In this document: piece by piece, positions 25,557-36,101 of the stretch
Position numbering within the stretch: the stretch's first letter is position 1
Layout: the number at the start of each line of letters is the position of its first letter
Assembly (NCBI GenBank): GCA_013423325.1
Contig: BLJB01000003.1
Location: 434,001-498,000, forward strand
Source: Usnea hakonensis
Lineage: Eukaryota; Ascomycota; Lecanoromycetes; Lecanorales; Parmeliaceae
Length of the DNA stretch: 64,000 nt
Direction: 5' to 3'
Notes under the pieces: generated by a model
Told to the model about the DNA's origin: nothing
The model's database searches: none
The model's input: the letters and a program-made list of their open reading frames with translations, nothing else
Translations under genes and position numbers: made by a program

Positions 25557-25580
25557 CAATCAATCAATCAATCAATCAAT
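25557..25580. repeat. (CAAT)6 microsatellite
   Basis: Six perfect CAAT units in the PNG1 3' flank. Confidence 0.9.
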
Positions 25581-26803
25581 GAATTCTAATTGCATATCAT
25601 GTTTCTCTCACCCCTCCCTCTTCTGCCCCTTTTTCGTCTCAATTACCTGTGCTGTGCGAGTACACCTTGGCAATTGAAGAGCCCTGTTTGCGAGATTGCG
25701 CGCAACAACAACCCCCCTCTCCCTCACTCACCCACTCACTCACTCACCCCCTACCTCCAATCCTCCCCTCCCTCCCTCTCCCTCTCCCTCTCCCCCATCC
25801 CCCCACCCCCTCCTCCCCCTCTCACCCACTCACCCACTCTCTCCCTCTCACTCACCCACCCACTCATAGTCATTCCCCCTCCACCTCTCCCTCTCCAACT
25901 ATAACTATAACATAAAAATAACTATTCCCTCTCTATCTCTATCAGAATTAGAACCAAACCACTCCCCCGCGCCCCGTGCCCCGTGCCCCTGACGGAAGGA
26001 AGAAAAGAAAAGGGGATAGGAAGCGGGGGGAGGGGAGGGGGGCGAGGCGGCGCGTTTCTAGGCACCCTTTTTTTTTTCTTTCTTCTTTCTTTTCCTTTTT
26101 CTTTCCTTTTCTTTTTCTTCTCGGGGGTTTTTGATTGTGCGTGAGGAAGTATGGGGTAGGGAGGGAGGAGGGGTATCCTACCTCTGTAGAAGGGAGGGAG
26201 GGAGCGGAGGATTCACAGAGCTGGTGTGATGGTTTACTCGTACTTTCTTTCCTTCTGTAGGAGGGGGTTTGAGGGTTGGTTGTTGTTGTGCTGTGTTTGT
26301 TTGTTTGTTTTGGAGATGGGGAAGAAGGAGGGAGGGGAAGGAGGAAGGAGGGGGGTAGGAGAGGGGAGGGGAGGGATAGGGGGTAAGGATTGTTCGTCGT
26401 TACACTCACTTTCTTGGTTTTTTTAAGGAGGGAACTAAGGAAATTTGGGATATCAGAGGGTATGTTCTTTTTTTAGCTGGAGGATAGGAAAAGGGGCGGA
26501 AGAATCGAGAGGGGATACCTTGTTAGGTTTACACGCCGCTACGCTGGTGGGTTCGAGGGTCGTTTACTTTGAAGATAGGGATTGACGGGTGAGGTGATTT
26601 CGGTTTTTTGGGTTTGCTTTTGCGGTGGGAGAGGGGAGTTTGGCGTGTTGGGCTGGTGACGTTGGAGGGGGGGGGGTGATTGTAGTGTTTAGGGTGGGTT
26701 TAGTGGGCGATTTGGATGATGAGATTGGTTGGGGTGTATACTAGGGCTGGGAAGGGAACGAGAGGGCTTGTGGAGGGTGGGAGGGGGGGAGGGGGAGAGG
26801 GAG

Positions 26804-26877
26804 NNNNNNNNNNNNNNNNNNNNNNNNNNNNNNNNNNNNNNNNNNNNNNNNNNNNNNNNNNNNNNNNNNNNNNNNNN
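26804..26877. other. Assembly gap (74 N)
   Basis: Seventy-four undetermined bases flanked by GA-rich repeats on both sides, so the true length of the repeat is unknown. Confidence 0.99.
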
Positions 26878-26963
26878 GGGGAAGGGGAAGGGGAAGGGGA
26901 AGGGGAAGGGGAAGGGGAAGGGGAAGGGGAAGAGGGAGAGGGAGAGGGAGAGGGAGAGGGAGA
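26878..26963. repeat. GGGGAA and GGGAGA hexamer arrays
   Basis: Nine or so GGGGAA hexamers (26878-26930) pass into GAGGGA hexamers (to about 26963). The array borders the N gap and is likely the reason for it. The G4 runs are evenly spaced, giving G-quadruplex potential on the plus strand. Confidence 0.9.
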
Positions 26964-27395
26964 AAGAGAGGAAAAGGGGGAGGAAAGGGAAAAAGGAGAG
27001 AAAGGGGAAGGGGAAGGGAAAGAGGAGGAGGATTTGTTATTGTTCCTGGGTTTTGTTATGAGATGTAAAGCGCTATATCAACGAGAGGAGAGATAACCTC
27101 GGAGATCGGGTATATGTTAGGTATAATATACATTATTCTCAACGTTAGCCGCGGGGCATAGAGGTATTATACAGCGCAGCATGAATCGACTTTTGTCCTG
27201 CCCCTACCGAAGCGATTGAGGGGTAAGTTGACTCACGTTGTGGAAGCGGGGATTCATACTCGACTTGATATTGATTGAAAGAGAAGGGTGTTTGGAGGAG
27301 CCACGGGTTCAGTTTTTGTGATGGTGGAGTGAGTGAGTGAGCGATTGGAGACGAATTCTTCTTCATTCGGGTTCCTTCCTTCGACAAGCTATTTC

Positions 27396-28835
27396 TTAAC
27401 AGATCATAGGCTGCCCACGACCATCCCAGATCTCTAGACGTATTCCCTTGGCTATGAACGCTACTTGCAGCTCAGTGAGGTCAGGTGGTGCTGTATCAAG
27501 AATCGGCTGTAAACTGACGGGTAGGGACCATGTGTCATAGGAGAACGCGACGAGTTTCAAATTAGGTACGTGCCTATCTTTTCCCTCGAGTAGCTTCGGT
27601 CCAATCCTCAGTGGATCCATGGGCACGGAGTTATCGCTTAAGCCTTCCCGATGGTAGACATGTAGATAGAGCTCTTCGAGTGACGAAGGTAGCACGTCTA
27701 CTGAATACATCCCCCGACGTGGGTCGAAATAAGCCAAGTGCATGTGGTTTATCTCCAGCTTCTTTAGCGCCTTAAAGCCGCGAAAGCTTCCTATGGACTT
27801 CCTAGTAGGAATTTGAGGTTTGAGGATCAGGGTGTCGAGCGAGAATCTGGCATTAGCAACGAGGGCATTCCGAATAGCGAACATTCTCTGGTCCGAACGA
27901 CCGTGATAGCTGAAACGCTTCAGCCCTTTGAATCCTTTGATAAGCTCCAAGAATGTCACCGTCTTAATACCCTTCTCATTGAAACCATGTAGTCGGCAAT
28001 CGTAAGTCAAACTTTACACGTTCGAACTTCGAGGTAGCAAATCAAATTTGACGCAGTCGTAATAGGGGTAGTAGCGATCTTTCCGACCGGAGATTTTCTT
28101 GACTGAGGGTAGTGTAGCGAAGGCTTTCAGCATCACCAAGTTGTCGTCGTTATCGGCATAACGCGGGCAGACCGGAAGTTCAACATCGCTAAGACGTCTT
28201 AGTGCTTTTGCGTCCCGTGCATTCGAGACATGCTGAAGAGCTTGGGAGAAGTGGAGATGATATCCCATCTTTGTAACCACAAGATACTTAAGGTTCGTGA
28301 GAAGCAGCATTAGGAGCGCAAGGATAGGATCTTCGCGTCCATCCTTAATTGCGTCGATGAGCGTCTCAAACATGTCTTGGCCGAAAGCGTATTCGTTCCT
28401 CTTCACCACTTGCTCGAAGAGTTGCATGTCTGTTTCCGCGTAAGGTTTGTGGAAATATGTAAATCCATCGTTAAGTTCCTCGGAGAACATCAAGTGTCTG
28501 TTGCGAAGGTTGTTCTGCCTATATGTAGGCTTCCAACCGTCACGCCAAGTGTTGACGACAAGCTTCTTGACGTACAGCGCAACGCGAGGATGTATCGTGA
28601 TCTCTTTGAGCAGACCCGCCGCAGAAACGTTTCTAGCTGGGGGCCGAGTATGACAAGTGGAGAAAGTATCTTTGAGTGCGCGATGCTCCTCCAGAAACGG
28701 TGTGGCTACAGCACGGATGCTTTTTGACGTCATGGCAAAGCTCTCGATGTCTTCTGGGTGCAGTACATAACGCCAAATCTCGATAAGAAGCTCATTCGGT
28801 AGGCTGGCGAAGGAAGCCATCGTGAGACTGTTCAC
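27396..28835 (-). pseudogene. F-box protein gene with an in-frame stop codon
   Basis: One frame runs for 480 codons apart from a single TAA at 28014-28016. The N-terminus is an F-box (FASLPNELLIEIWRYVLHPE, then DIESFAMTSKSIRAVATPFL), which would bind Skp1 in an SCF ubiquitin ligase. The rest has spaced Leu-rich segments (LKRFSYHGR, LKKLEINHMHLAYF, LPSSLEELYLHVYH, LTELQVAFIAKGIRLEIWDG), typical of fungal F-box/LRR-like proteins of unknown target. The stop falls in SSNV-stop-SLTYDC, and sequence on both sides keeps the same frame and the same style. An intron starting GTGTAA and 45, 48 or 57 bp long would also remove the stop in frame, but its branch site is poor and it would delete a stretch that looks coding. 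I favour a nonsense mutation or a base-call error. Confidence 0.65.
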
Positions 28836-29120
28836 TCGACTGCTGATGGATGAAGATAGAAATTTGAAGACTTTGGGTTCTTATGAGTTGATTCCACTGG
28901 AAGCTGGTGTTGTGCATTTGTGCTTTGATTGCCTCACTTAGCGCGTTGAGCGTCTAATCGGAGCCGGCTTCTCTCAACACATTAGATACCTTTCTTGTCT
29001 TGTGACTGCCTCCCCGGAACGTCTATTGGTTGCTCAGGTGGTTGAGTCCCTTATGGGAAATCTAATTCGAAATAGCCCAGATCCAGGCTATGTCCTCGCA
29101 AGCGTAAAGGCAAGATTCGC

Positions 29121-29752
29121 TCAGTCGCGAAAGTTTCCTTTTCCAAACCTCCTTGGTCTCCACAACTCCACGTAAATACTGTCACACCACCCAATATCGG
29201 TCTTACATGTCTTCCTTTCTCTGTGCGTCTCTACAAAGCCAAATTTGTTCAGCAATTTGACGCTGCCGTAGTTCCTCGGGTCCACATCCGCGACCAACTT
29301 TCTCACACCTTTTTGCCAAAATCTTGGAATGAGCATTGCTAAAACCTCGCTCATGTAACCTTGAGACCAATAATCGCGGTGGAGCATGAGTTCAATCTCG
29401 CCTGTAGCTCTGTCAAAAATTCCTGCCGTGCCTATGACCTTGTCTTTGCCAGCAGCTATGGCAGAAGGATCAAAGGATTCTGGAGCAGGAAGCACGATGA
29501 CGAACTCGATATCTCCGTTTGTAGACGCTGCAATCATCTTGTTGAGGGATGACGTTGTCTGCGCAAAGGATGTGTGACAGTGTGAGTAGGCCAAGCCCAA
29601 TATTGCATTACATCGCTATTAGTGAGGAGTTCGTGAAAGTCGGCGAGGTCTCTTCTCCGGGCTTCGCGCAAGTGGAGTCTTTTGGTTTTAGTGCTCTGGC
29701 CATTACTGCTTTGATGTTTGATGGCGTGATTCGAATGGCAGGTTGTAGGCAT
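29121..29752 (-). pseudogene. GNAT N-acetyltransferase gene with an 8-bp frameshift
   Basis: The 5' part (from ATG at 29752) encodes the GNAT start TKRLHLREARRRDLADFHEL and SDVMQYWAWPTHT. The 3' part, in another frame, encodes TSFAQTTSSLNKMIAAS, KVIGTAGIFDRATGEIELML, the acetyl-CoA binding region HRDYWSQGYMSEVLAMLIPR and VDPRNYGSVKLLNKFGFVET. The two frames meet at 29572-29587, where GTGTGACA is followed by GTGTGAGT (plus-strand reading): a near-perfect 8-bp tandem duplication that shifts the frame. Without one copy the protein would be a normal RimJ-type GNAT of about 207 residues. No intron can explain an 8-base difference. A downstream ATG at 29600 would give a protein without the first strand and helices of the fold. 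Confidence 0.65.
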
Positions 29753-30463
29753 TGCGGACCGTAAATCCAGCAGAACCATAGATTCACTTACCCATGAGGT
29801 CGAGGAAAGTGGTATTGCCGAGAATGCTGCGACATGTATTTGCCAATAGAGCAGAACAAAGTCATTGATGACCAAAGCTTTTGTCTGGTTGGATGATTAG
29901 GCAGTAGAATACCATCGATTGCTGGCACAAAGAACTTTTAGGCCAACTTTTATTGTCGATAGGGTTTTTTGTCAACACTCCTTGAGACTCAACACCACAG
30001 ATATCGGCGCTAAGGGCGTACCTAGCCTCCTCATTTTGACAAGCGCGTCTTCGAGTCTCTCTTCTCTTGTCTTCACACTCATCCATCTTCCAACTTCCAC
30101 CTCCCATCGCCCAGAGCCACAAGTATCATTAGCAATTTCACACTACCTTACAGTTCATACACACAGCAACAACAACTACATACCATCCTGCTCGTACTTA
30201 TATTTCTGCCCATTCTCACCTTCGACACTTCTCAACCACCTTCCGCCACACCACACCCACAGCATTGATAGACCCCCACTGAGTCCTCGTCGACCAAGTA
30301 AACACCTCTCTCGCTTATTTCCCCCTGCCACAATTCATCACGAGCATTATACTGACTTAATTGCTGCCATCCAGTCTTGTCAACTCCTTCACCTATCTTC
30401 ATCCAACATTCAAACCTTCTCGAACCTTCTCAGACCTTCTCAACCCACGTAGAATCGCCCAGG
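29753..30463. other. Upstream region of the USP gene
   Basis: C/T-rich and AC-rich leader sequence (about 30060-30460) with no gene of its own; an in-frame ATG at 30377 could extend the USP N-terminus by 29 residues. Confidence 0.5.
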
Positions 30464-32792
30464 ATGTACAGTCAAGGCGAGTATCGAGCAATGGCGAAGA
30501 AGAAAGCAGATATTTCAAAGGCACTGAAGTCAACCAAAGCAGCCGCAGACGCAAGGGAGCTGCGAAAGCTGAAATCGGCGAGTGTTCGCCCCCAAGTATG
30601 TAGTCAGAACCTCTTAACGTACCTAAGATATTCTAATGCTCGCAAGGGCAACACCTCGCGAGCTCCGGAAGCCCCGAACACTTCCGCTGCTCCACCCCGA
30701 GTCGAAAGTGGCCACACCGCTAAGAGTAAAATGCCTCTGGCAACTAAGAGCAAGGTATCTTTATCTTTCACTGGCCACGTTGATTATCTTGCTGAAACCT
30801 TTATAGACGGCTGCCTACAACAAACCTGTAAATGGCTCTTCGTTGAAACGCAGAGCAGATGACCTTTACGACGCTCCAGCGCCAAAAAGGCATCATTATG
30901 AGCATCGGGCTCCTGGAGAACGCTACCAGGGCACCGCCGCCAGACCACTGGCAAACACGTTCCCAATCCCAAATGGAGGATCTGGGCCACAAAGGAGAGT
31001 CCGGGACAACGGTCCCTTAGACCTTCAAACTCCTTTATCAGCATCCCGAAGCCACAATCAGGCGCAGGGACAGAAACACAAAACGCAAATCGACATTCAT
31101 TCGTCTCTGGCAAAGAAGAGACAGGCTCAAAATGATCTGGACGAGAGTAATGCTAAGAAGCAGAGACGGAGTTGCTCTCCTTCATTGGGTCTCGCGCCGA
31201 CACAGAGTCAAGATGCTCGAAAGGCAGTTCTAAAACGAGCCAGGCCAACTCCGAATACGGGTTTCTTCAGCTCGTTGTACCCCAAAAACTCCAAGCTGAA
31301 GGCAAGCGCTGGTGTAAGTACTGGCTGTACCTTATTGTACCTTGAGCTAACAAGTACGAAGCGCGCAATTGTCACGACCGAGATCATCAGGACCCCAATC
31401 TCATCACCTTGTTTCGAAGTGATGAATGCTAAACATAATGCCCACATCAGCACAGAAGCGGTCGTGGGGACATCAAAACTTCCCACACCACCAAAAACTC
31501 CCAAGGAAGACGGCAAGGGTAGACTCGTGGAAGATACAGCGGCCACCAAGTCGGCTAAGAGGAAGGATTCATCTTCCCACGAGATCCCTCAACCCAGCAA
31601 GCGGAGGAGGTTTGATGGAGACGCAGGTGGCAGCAAAGTAGAAACCCAAAGAGCGAAAGCTACGGGTATACACAGTTACAAGAATGCCTGCTATATTAAT
31701 TCGGTGGTGCAGGTCCTCGCGAATGTCCCGAAGATGGCCGACCACTATCGGAGTTTGGCAGGTAGGGTTACCCCTGAGGTAGCAGAGTATCTTCGCAACA
31801 ACGAAAAGGACTTGCCGGGTGGTGGAAACGAGACCGGACATACCGAGGAGGCGAGGAAGCAATTTGAAGAGCTTCTGGAGGCGAACAAGCCAGATATGTG
31901 AGTACATCAACGATCTGACAACCTAGGCCCTCTGATAACATGACTAGTCGCCTGGGGGCTTACCTCGGAGTTCTGTTCAACGAGTTACTGGGCGCGGAGC
32001 CATCTGCAAAAACACCATCCTCGTATGTATTTGCGCAAGCATGCGGAGTCGTTTTGAAGAACGACAAGGGAGAAGGATACAACGGAGACCATCAGCGAGA
32101 TTGTATGGAGTTTCTCGAGAAGCTTCAGAGTCGTCTCAGAGATGAAGAATCGGAAGAGCGAACAGAAAATTTTGAGGCACCAACGCTGGTAGAACAGCTC
32201 TTTGGCCTACTAGCGGTCCCACATGTAAGTGTGTTATACTGCCATGCCAAAAGATTGCGCTGACTTGAGCCAGCTGAAGTGCCAAACATGTAAGCGTGCC
32301 TGGAAGATTGATCCCGAGAGGCTGTTCGCGTTCACCACATCGATGCCTGATCCGGGGAGCCCAAACGAAAGCCTCTGCATCACGAAATGCCTGGACAGGT
32401 ATTCCAATTCGGATGAAGTAGAGGTCAAATGCGATGGTTGTGGACGGATGAGGATGGCTAAAAAGAGCATGGAGCTTGCGGACTTGAGCCCATACGTCTT
32501 GGTCAATGTAAATCGTGTGGGGATTACTCACGGGTATCCTAAGATAATGACCCCTATCGGTTTACCAGATTCGAATATGGTGACTATGAAAGATGGGACA
32601 GAAGAGGTTGAGTACGAGGCCATCGGAACCCTCAACCATAAAGGAAATACCCGAAGATGCGGCCACTGGACTGCTAGTGTGGATATTAATGGTCAATGGT
32701 GGTATTGCAACAATCAATACGTCACAAGAAAGCCAAGGCCCGAGCGTGCCCTCATCTCTATGGTCATCCTGAAGAAATCCGGATGGTCTTGA
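30464..32792 (+). CDS. Ubiquitin-specific protease (C19) with atypical Cys box
   Basis: Six exons close in phase: 30464-30595, 30647-30754, 30807-31313, 31362-31897, 31948-32224 and 32274-32792, giving 692 residues; introns are 48-52 bp. The first 270 residues are basic and disordered (KKRQAQNDLDES, SKRRRFD), suggesting nuclear localisation. The catalytic domain starts ATGIHSYKNACYINSVVQVL, with the nucleophile Cys in NACYINS. A finger-like zinc site follows (LKCQTCK with VKCDGCG), then QRDCMEFLEKLQ upstream of it, and the His box LNHKGNTRRCGHWTASV with QWWYCNN. Family members cleave ubiquitin from proteins. Odd: the residue five before the catalytic Cys, normally the oxyanion Asn, is Ser, and the usual Gly-Asn-Thr-Cys is Lys-Asn-Ala-Cys. 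The start is uncertain (30377 and 30494 are alternatives). Substrates cannot be inferred. Confidence 0.85.
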
Positions 32793-32969
32793 GCTACTTG
32801 GACTAAGAATGGGCTTCTGTGGCTTTGGTCCATTTCACATATCACGTGCCCAGGTGAACTTCCCGCGAGCTGCCGAGGTGCGCTAGATTGGACCCCCACC
32901 TTTGGGTCGCGTCAATAACAATCAATCAAATCAATCAATCATCAACAAACAACCTTATCTTAACATCAA

Positions 32970-35900
32970 ATGATCCCATCACCACCAATGGATCTGATTC
33001 TCCAAGGACTCAATCAACCACAACAAGACGCAGTCACCTCGCCTTCAGATGTATTACAAATTCTGGCTCCCCCCGGAAGCGGCAAAACAAAGTCTCTCAC
33101 ATCACGGCTTGCTTACCTCCTTCAACACTACCGATACAAACCATGGGACATCATCTGTCTGACCTTCACCGTCAAAAGTTCGCGGGAAATGAAGGACAGG
33201 ATAGCCAGACTCCTTGGTATTGCCACTGCAGGGCGATTGATCCTTGGGACATTCCACTCCGTCTGCCGCCGATATCTCGTCACTTACGGCCATCTCATTG
33301 GCCTTGACAAAACTTTCGGGATTGCTGATAGTGCCGATAGCACGGCCATAATCAAAAGAATTATCAAGAGACTGGGACTTCATATCGATGCTAAAAAGGC
33401 CCAATCACGAATTTCGAGCTCCAAGTCCAAGGGTCTGAATGGACCAGAACAGCACAACTCGAAGAAGAAAGGACACTCAGCAGCACCACAAGCAGAGAAT
33501 AGACTTGTGGAGCAACAGGAGTTTGTGACTGTCTTCGAGGCTTACCAGAGTCACTTGACCAGATCCAACCTACTCGACTACGATGATCTCTTACTGAAAT
33601 GTGTCGACCTCCTTCGCCAGTACCCTACATGCGTCTCGAACGTCGAGGTAGTATTGATCGACGAATTTCAAGACACAAATGTGGTTCAATTTGACTTGAT
33701 GAGGCTGTTCGCTGCGAAGAAAAAGAGAGTAACTACGGTCGGGGATCCCGATCAGAGCATTTACGGTTGGCGGTCTGCAGAAGTCAAGAATCTCGAGAAG
33801 ATGAAGCACCAGTACCCGGATACGCTTACCATCCATCTCAAAGACAATTACCGATCTTCGGGAGCGATACTTCTGGCAGCGGACGAAGTCATACAGCAAG
33901 ACACGTCACGACCTAGCAAATCTCTACTGCCCACCCATTGCCCCGGCACTATGCCTGTGCTGCGAAGACTACCAAATGCTGAGGTCGAGGCCTCGTGGAT
34001 CGTCTCGGAGGTACAAAGGGTGGCTGGATTGACTGGTGGTCTACTAGCATACTCTGATTTCGCCATACTCCTTCGGTCTGCTTCTTTATCGCGCCAGGTG
34101 GAGTCGGCCATGGGCAGAGCTGGTATACCATATCGCATGGTAGGAGGCAAGAAGTTCTTTGATCGTATAGAAGTCAAGATTCTCCTCGACTACTTGCGAG
34201 TAGTCAGCCAGCCGAACAACAACGATGCCATCTCTCGCATCATCAACATACCTGCGCGTGGTCTGGGTGCAACGACTGTGAAAGGGCTGCTAGAAGAGGC
34301 AGAGACCGGAAAAGTGTCCCTATGGACACTACTTCGCAATTGCAGCCAAACCACTACCCGGACAAGATTGTCGAAGGCAGCGGAGCAGGGACTGGGGTCT
34401 TTCGTCAATCTTGTCTTGACTTCCAGGTACAAGATCTTGGACGCAAATGATCCTATCTCGCCGGAGACTATTCTGGCGTACATTATCGAGAAGCTCGACT
34501 TTCAACACTACCTGGCAAAGAGCTATGCAGACGATCATGAAGCTCGTTGGTCAAACGTGGAAGAGCTTGTTGCGCAAGCATCAGAATACGCGATTGAGGA
34601 TGCACAGGAACGCAAGGAAGACGATAACCTGCCGAACATTGAAGGTTTGGAACAGCGGCAAGGCAGTGCGGCAGAAGAGGCACTGGCGAAATTTCTAGCC
34701 AACGTTGCGCTTGCATCGGAGCTGCAGAAAGATGAGGAGAATGTGGAAGGGAACGGAGCTCTGAGGTCACAGGTCACAATTTCCACCATACATGCTGCGA
34801 AAGGTCTGGAATGGCCTGTTGTCTTCGTCCCTTCAGCGTACGAGGGTTGCATACCACATTCCAGAGCAGAAGACACGGACGAAGAACGGAGGTTGCTGTA
34901 CGTCGCTATGACCCGAGCGCAGGCTTTGCTCTACATCAGCTGTCCAACAAAGAACTCGCAAAAGGAAGAAACCACCCTGTCACAATTTCTTTCAATCAAA
35001 TCAGTCAAGGGTCTCCTGTTTAGCCAGGGCCCAACGATAAACAGCAGCACTGTCAATGATATTGCACGGATATTGCGCAGAAACAATCCCACCCAAGCCC
35101 AGATTTCTAAGGCTTGTGAGACACTACGAAGCTTGTACGATGACCTGTTGCCTCTCGCAGGAGAAGAAGAAGTCGAGCCAATGGGTACCAAACGGAGCAA
35201 ATGGTACACCGTCGAGCCTTTGGAGCATCCGCTCAAGCGCAGGAGGGTCCAGGACTTCGAAAGCAGGGGCGTTGAAGAGATGACAGCTTGTGTGAAGTCA
35301 CATGTGGTGGGACAATTTGGCAGTACCACCACAATGCAGAGCAGCTCGACCTTCTCTTATAACACAGGCTTCATCACAGCAGCGGCGCAGTTGCAGCATG
35401 TCGACGAAGACAAGAAGATGGGTATCAGGCCTTGTGGAGTTGAGATCCTGTCGAAGAAACGCAAGGAAGGGCCTGAATCGAATCAACTATCCGGTCTGGG
35501 GCACGAAAAAGGTCAAAGCGATCTGACGCGCTATTTGGAAATGAAGGCGGGAAACAACAGGAGAGTCGCACCGGTGGTAAGATTTGCGGAGAAAAAACAG
35601 GGAGAGATAGTTCCACGTCGCAGCCATGGCGAGTGTGACAAGGAGAACACAGGTCTCATGAACAGTACCGATGTGGTATCGACCGGAGATTTGTACCAAA
35701 CATCAAAAACGCCACACCTATCGATTCCACAGGCACTAGCGACTCACCGACTTCAACCTCTTGAGAATACAAATCGGCCGCGCCCGATTGCCCACGAAGA
35801 AGAGCCGCCAAAAACTAAACCGTACAGTTTCATGTCTAGCTCACCTCCGCACATTGAAGAGCCTGTGGATGCCGCAGAAAACCAGTGTGAAGACCAGTCG

Positions 35901-36101
35901 CTCTTAATAATGAGTGCGCAAATAGCACCCCCCAAAACTGATATCATCTCATCCAGAAACTTTCACACAACGAGCATGGCGCAGCTACAGACAAAGGGAT
36001 TGCCTACAAAAACTCTAGGAGTACGCAGAAGCATGAATGGGTGGTCGGCACGTGGAAGACAAGGCTTCACCATTCCAAGAATGAATGAATCGAAACGCTA
36101 G
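32970..36101 (+). CDS. SRS2: UvrD/Rep family 3'-5' DNA helicase, Srs2-like
   Basis: A single 1043-codon exon. Superfamily 1A motifs are all visible: Q motif LNQPQQDAV, Walker A LAPPGSGKTKSL, motif Ia LTFTVKSSREM, ILGTFHSVCRR, Walker B VVLIDEFQDTN, motif III GDPDQSIYGWRSA, motif IV LKDNYRS, motif V TISTIHAAKGLEWPVVF and motif VI ERRLLYVAMTRAQ. The helicase core fills about residues 10-680; the C-terminal 350 residues are disordered, where yeast Srs2 carries Rad51-, PCNA- and SUMO-interaction sites. It is expected to strip Rad51 filaments and restrain homologous recombination in the nucleus. The start ATG is preceded by CAAT-rich sequence; a second ATG lies six codons on. It follows the USP gene on the same strand after 177 bp. 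Confidence 0.93.
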   Translation: MIPSPPMDLILQGLNQPQQDAVTSPSDVLQILAPPGSGKTKSLTSRLAYLLQHYRYKPWDIICLTFTVKSSREMKDRIARLLGIATAGRLILGTFHSVCRRYLVTYGHLIGLDKTFGIADSADSTAIIKRIIKRLGLHIDAKKAQSRISSSKSKGLNGPEQHNSKKKGHSAAPQAENRLVEQQEFVTVFEAYQSHLTRSNLLDYDDLLLKCVDLLRQYPTCVSNVEVVLIDEFQDTNVVQFDLMRLFAAKKKRVTTVGDPDQSIYGWRSAEVKNLEKMKHQYPDTLTIHLKDNYRSSGAILLAADEVIQQDTSRPSKSLLPTHCPGTMPVLRRLPNAEVEASWIVSEVQRVAGLTGGLLAYSDFAILLRSASLSRQVESAMGRAGIPYRMVGGKKFFDRIEVKILLDYLRVVSQPNNNDAISRIINIPARGLGATTVKGLLEEAETGKVSLWTLLRNCSQTTTRTRLSKAAEQGLGSFVNLVLTSRYKILDANDPISPETILAYIIEKLDFQHYLAKSYADDHEARWSNVEELVAQASEYAIEDAQERKEDDNLPNIEGLEQRQGSAAEEALAKFLANVALASELQKDEENVEGNGALRSQVTISTIHAAKGLEWPVVFVPSAYEGCIPHSRAEDTDEERRLLYVAMTRAQALLYISCPTKNSQKEETTLSQFLSIKSVKGLLFSQGPTINSSTVNDIARILRRNNPTQAQISKACETLRSLYDDLLPLAGEEEVEPMGTKRSKWYTVEPLEHPLKRRRVQDFESRGVEEMTACVKSHVVGQFGSTTTMQSSSTFSYNTGFITAAAQLQHVDEDKKMGIRPCGVEILSKKRKEGPESNQLSGLGHEKGQSDLTRYLEMKAGNNRRVAPVVRFAEKKQGEIVPRRSHGECDKENTGLMNSTDVVSTGDLYQTSKTPHLSIPQALATHRLQPLENTNRPRPIAHEEEPPKTKPYSFMSSSPPHIEEPVDAAENQCEDQSLLIMSAQIAPPKTDIISSRNFHTTSMAQLQTKGLPTKTLGVRRSMNGWSARGRQGFTIPRMNESKR

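Larger units (their letters stand above)
25126..27395. other. 2.3 kb low-complexity spacer with assembly gap
   Basis: Contains a C-rich CTCACC/CTCCC zone (25690-25900), a polypyrimidine block (about 26070-26120), then G-rich sequence up to the gap at 26804. After the gap come GGGGAA and GGGAGA repeats. No coding sequence can be supported; the long Gly/Glu frames through here are products of the repeats. Confidence 0.6.

Noticed and set aside
26716..27096. Gly/Glu and Gly/Lys repeat proteins
   Set aside because: Produced by GGGGAA/GAGGGA repeats and run through the 74-base N gap.
28014..28070. Treating the F-box sequence as two separate genes
   Set aside because: Both halves share one frame with only a single stop between them, and the second half has no F-box or start context of its own.
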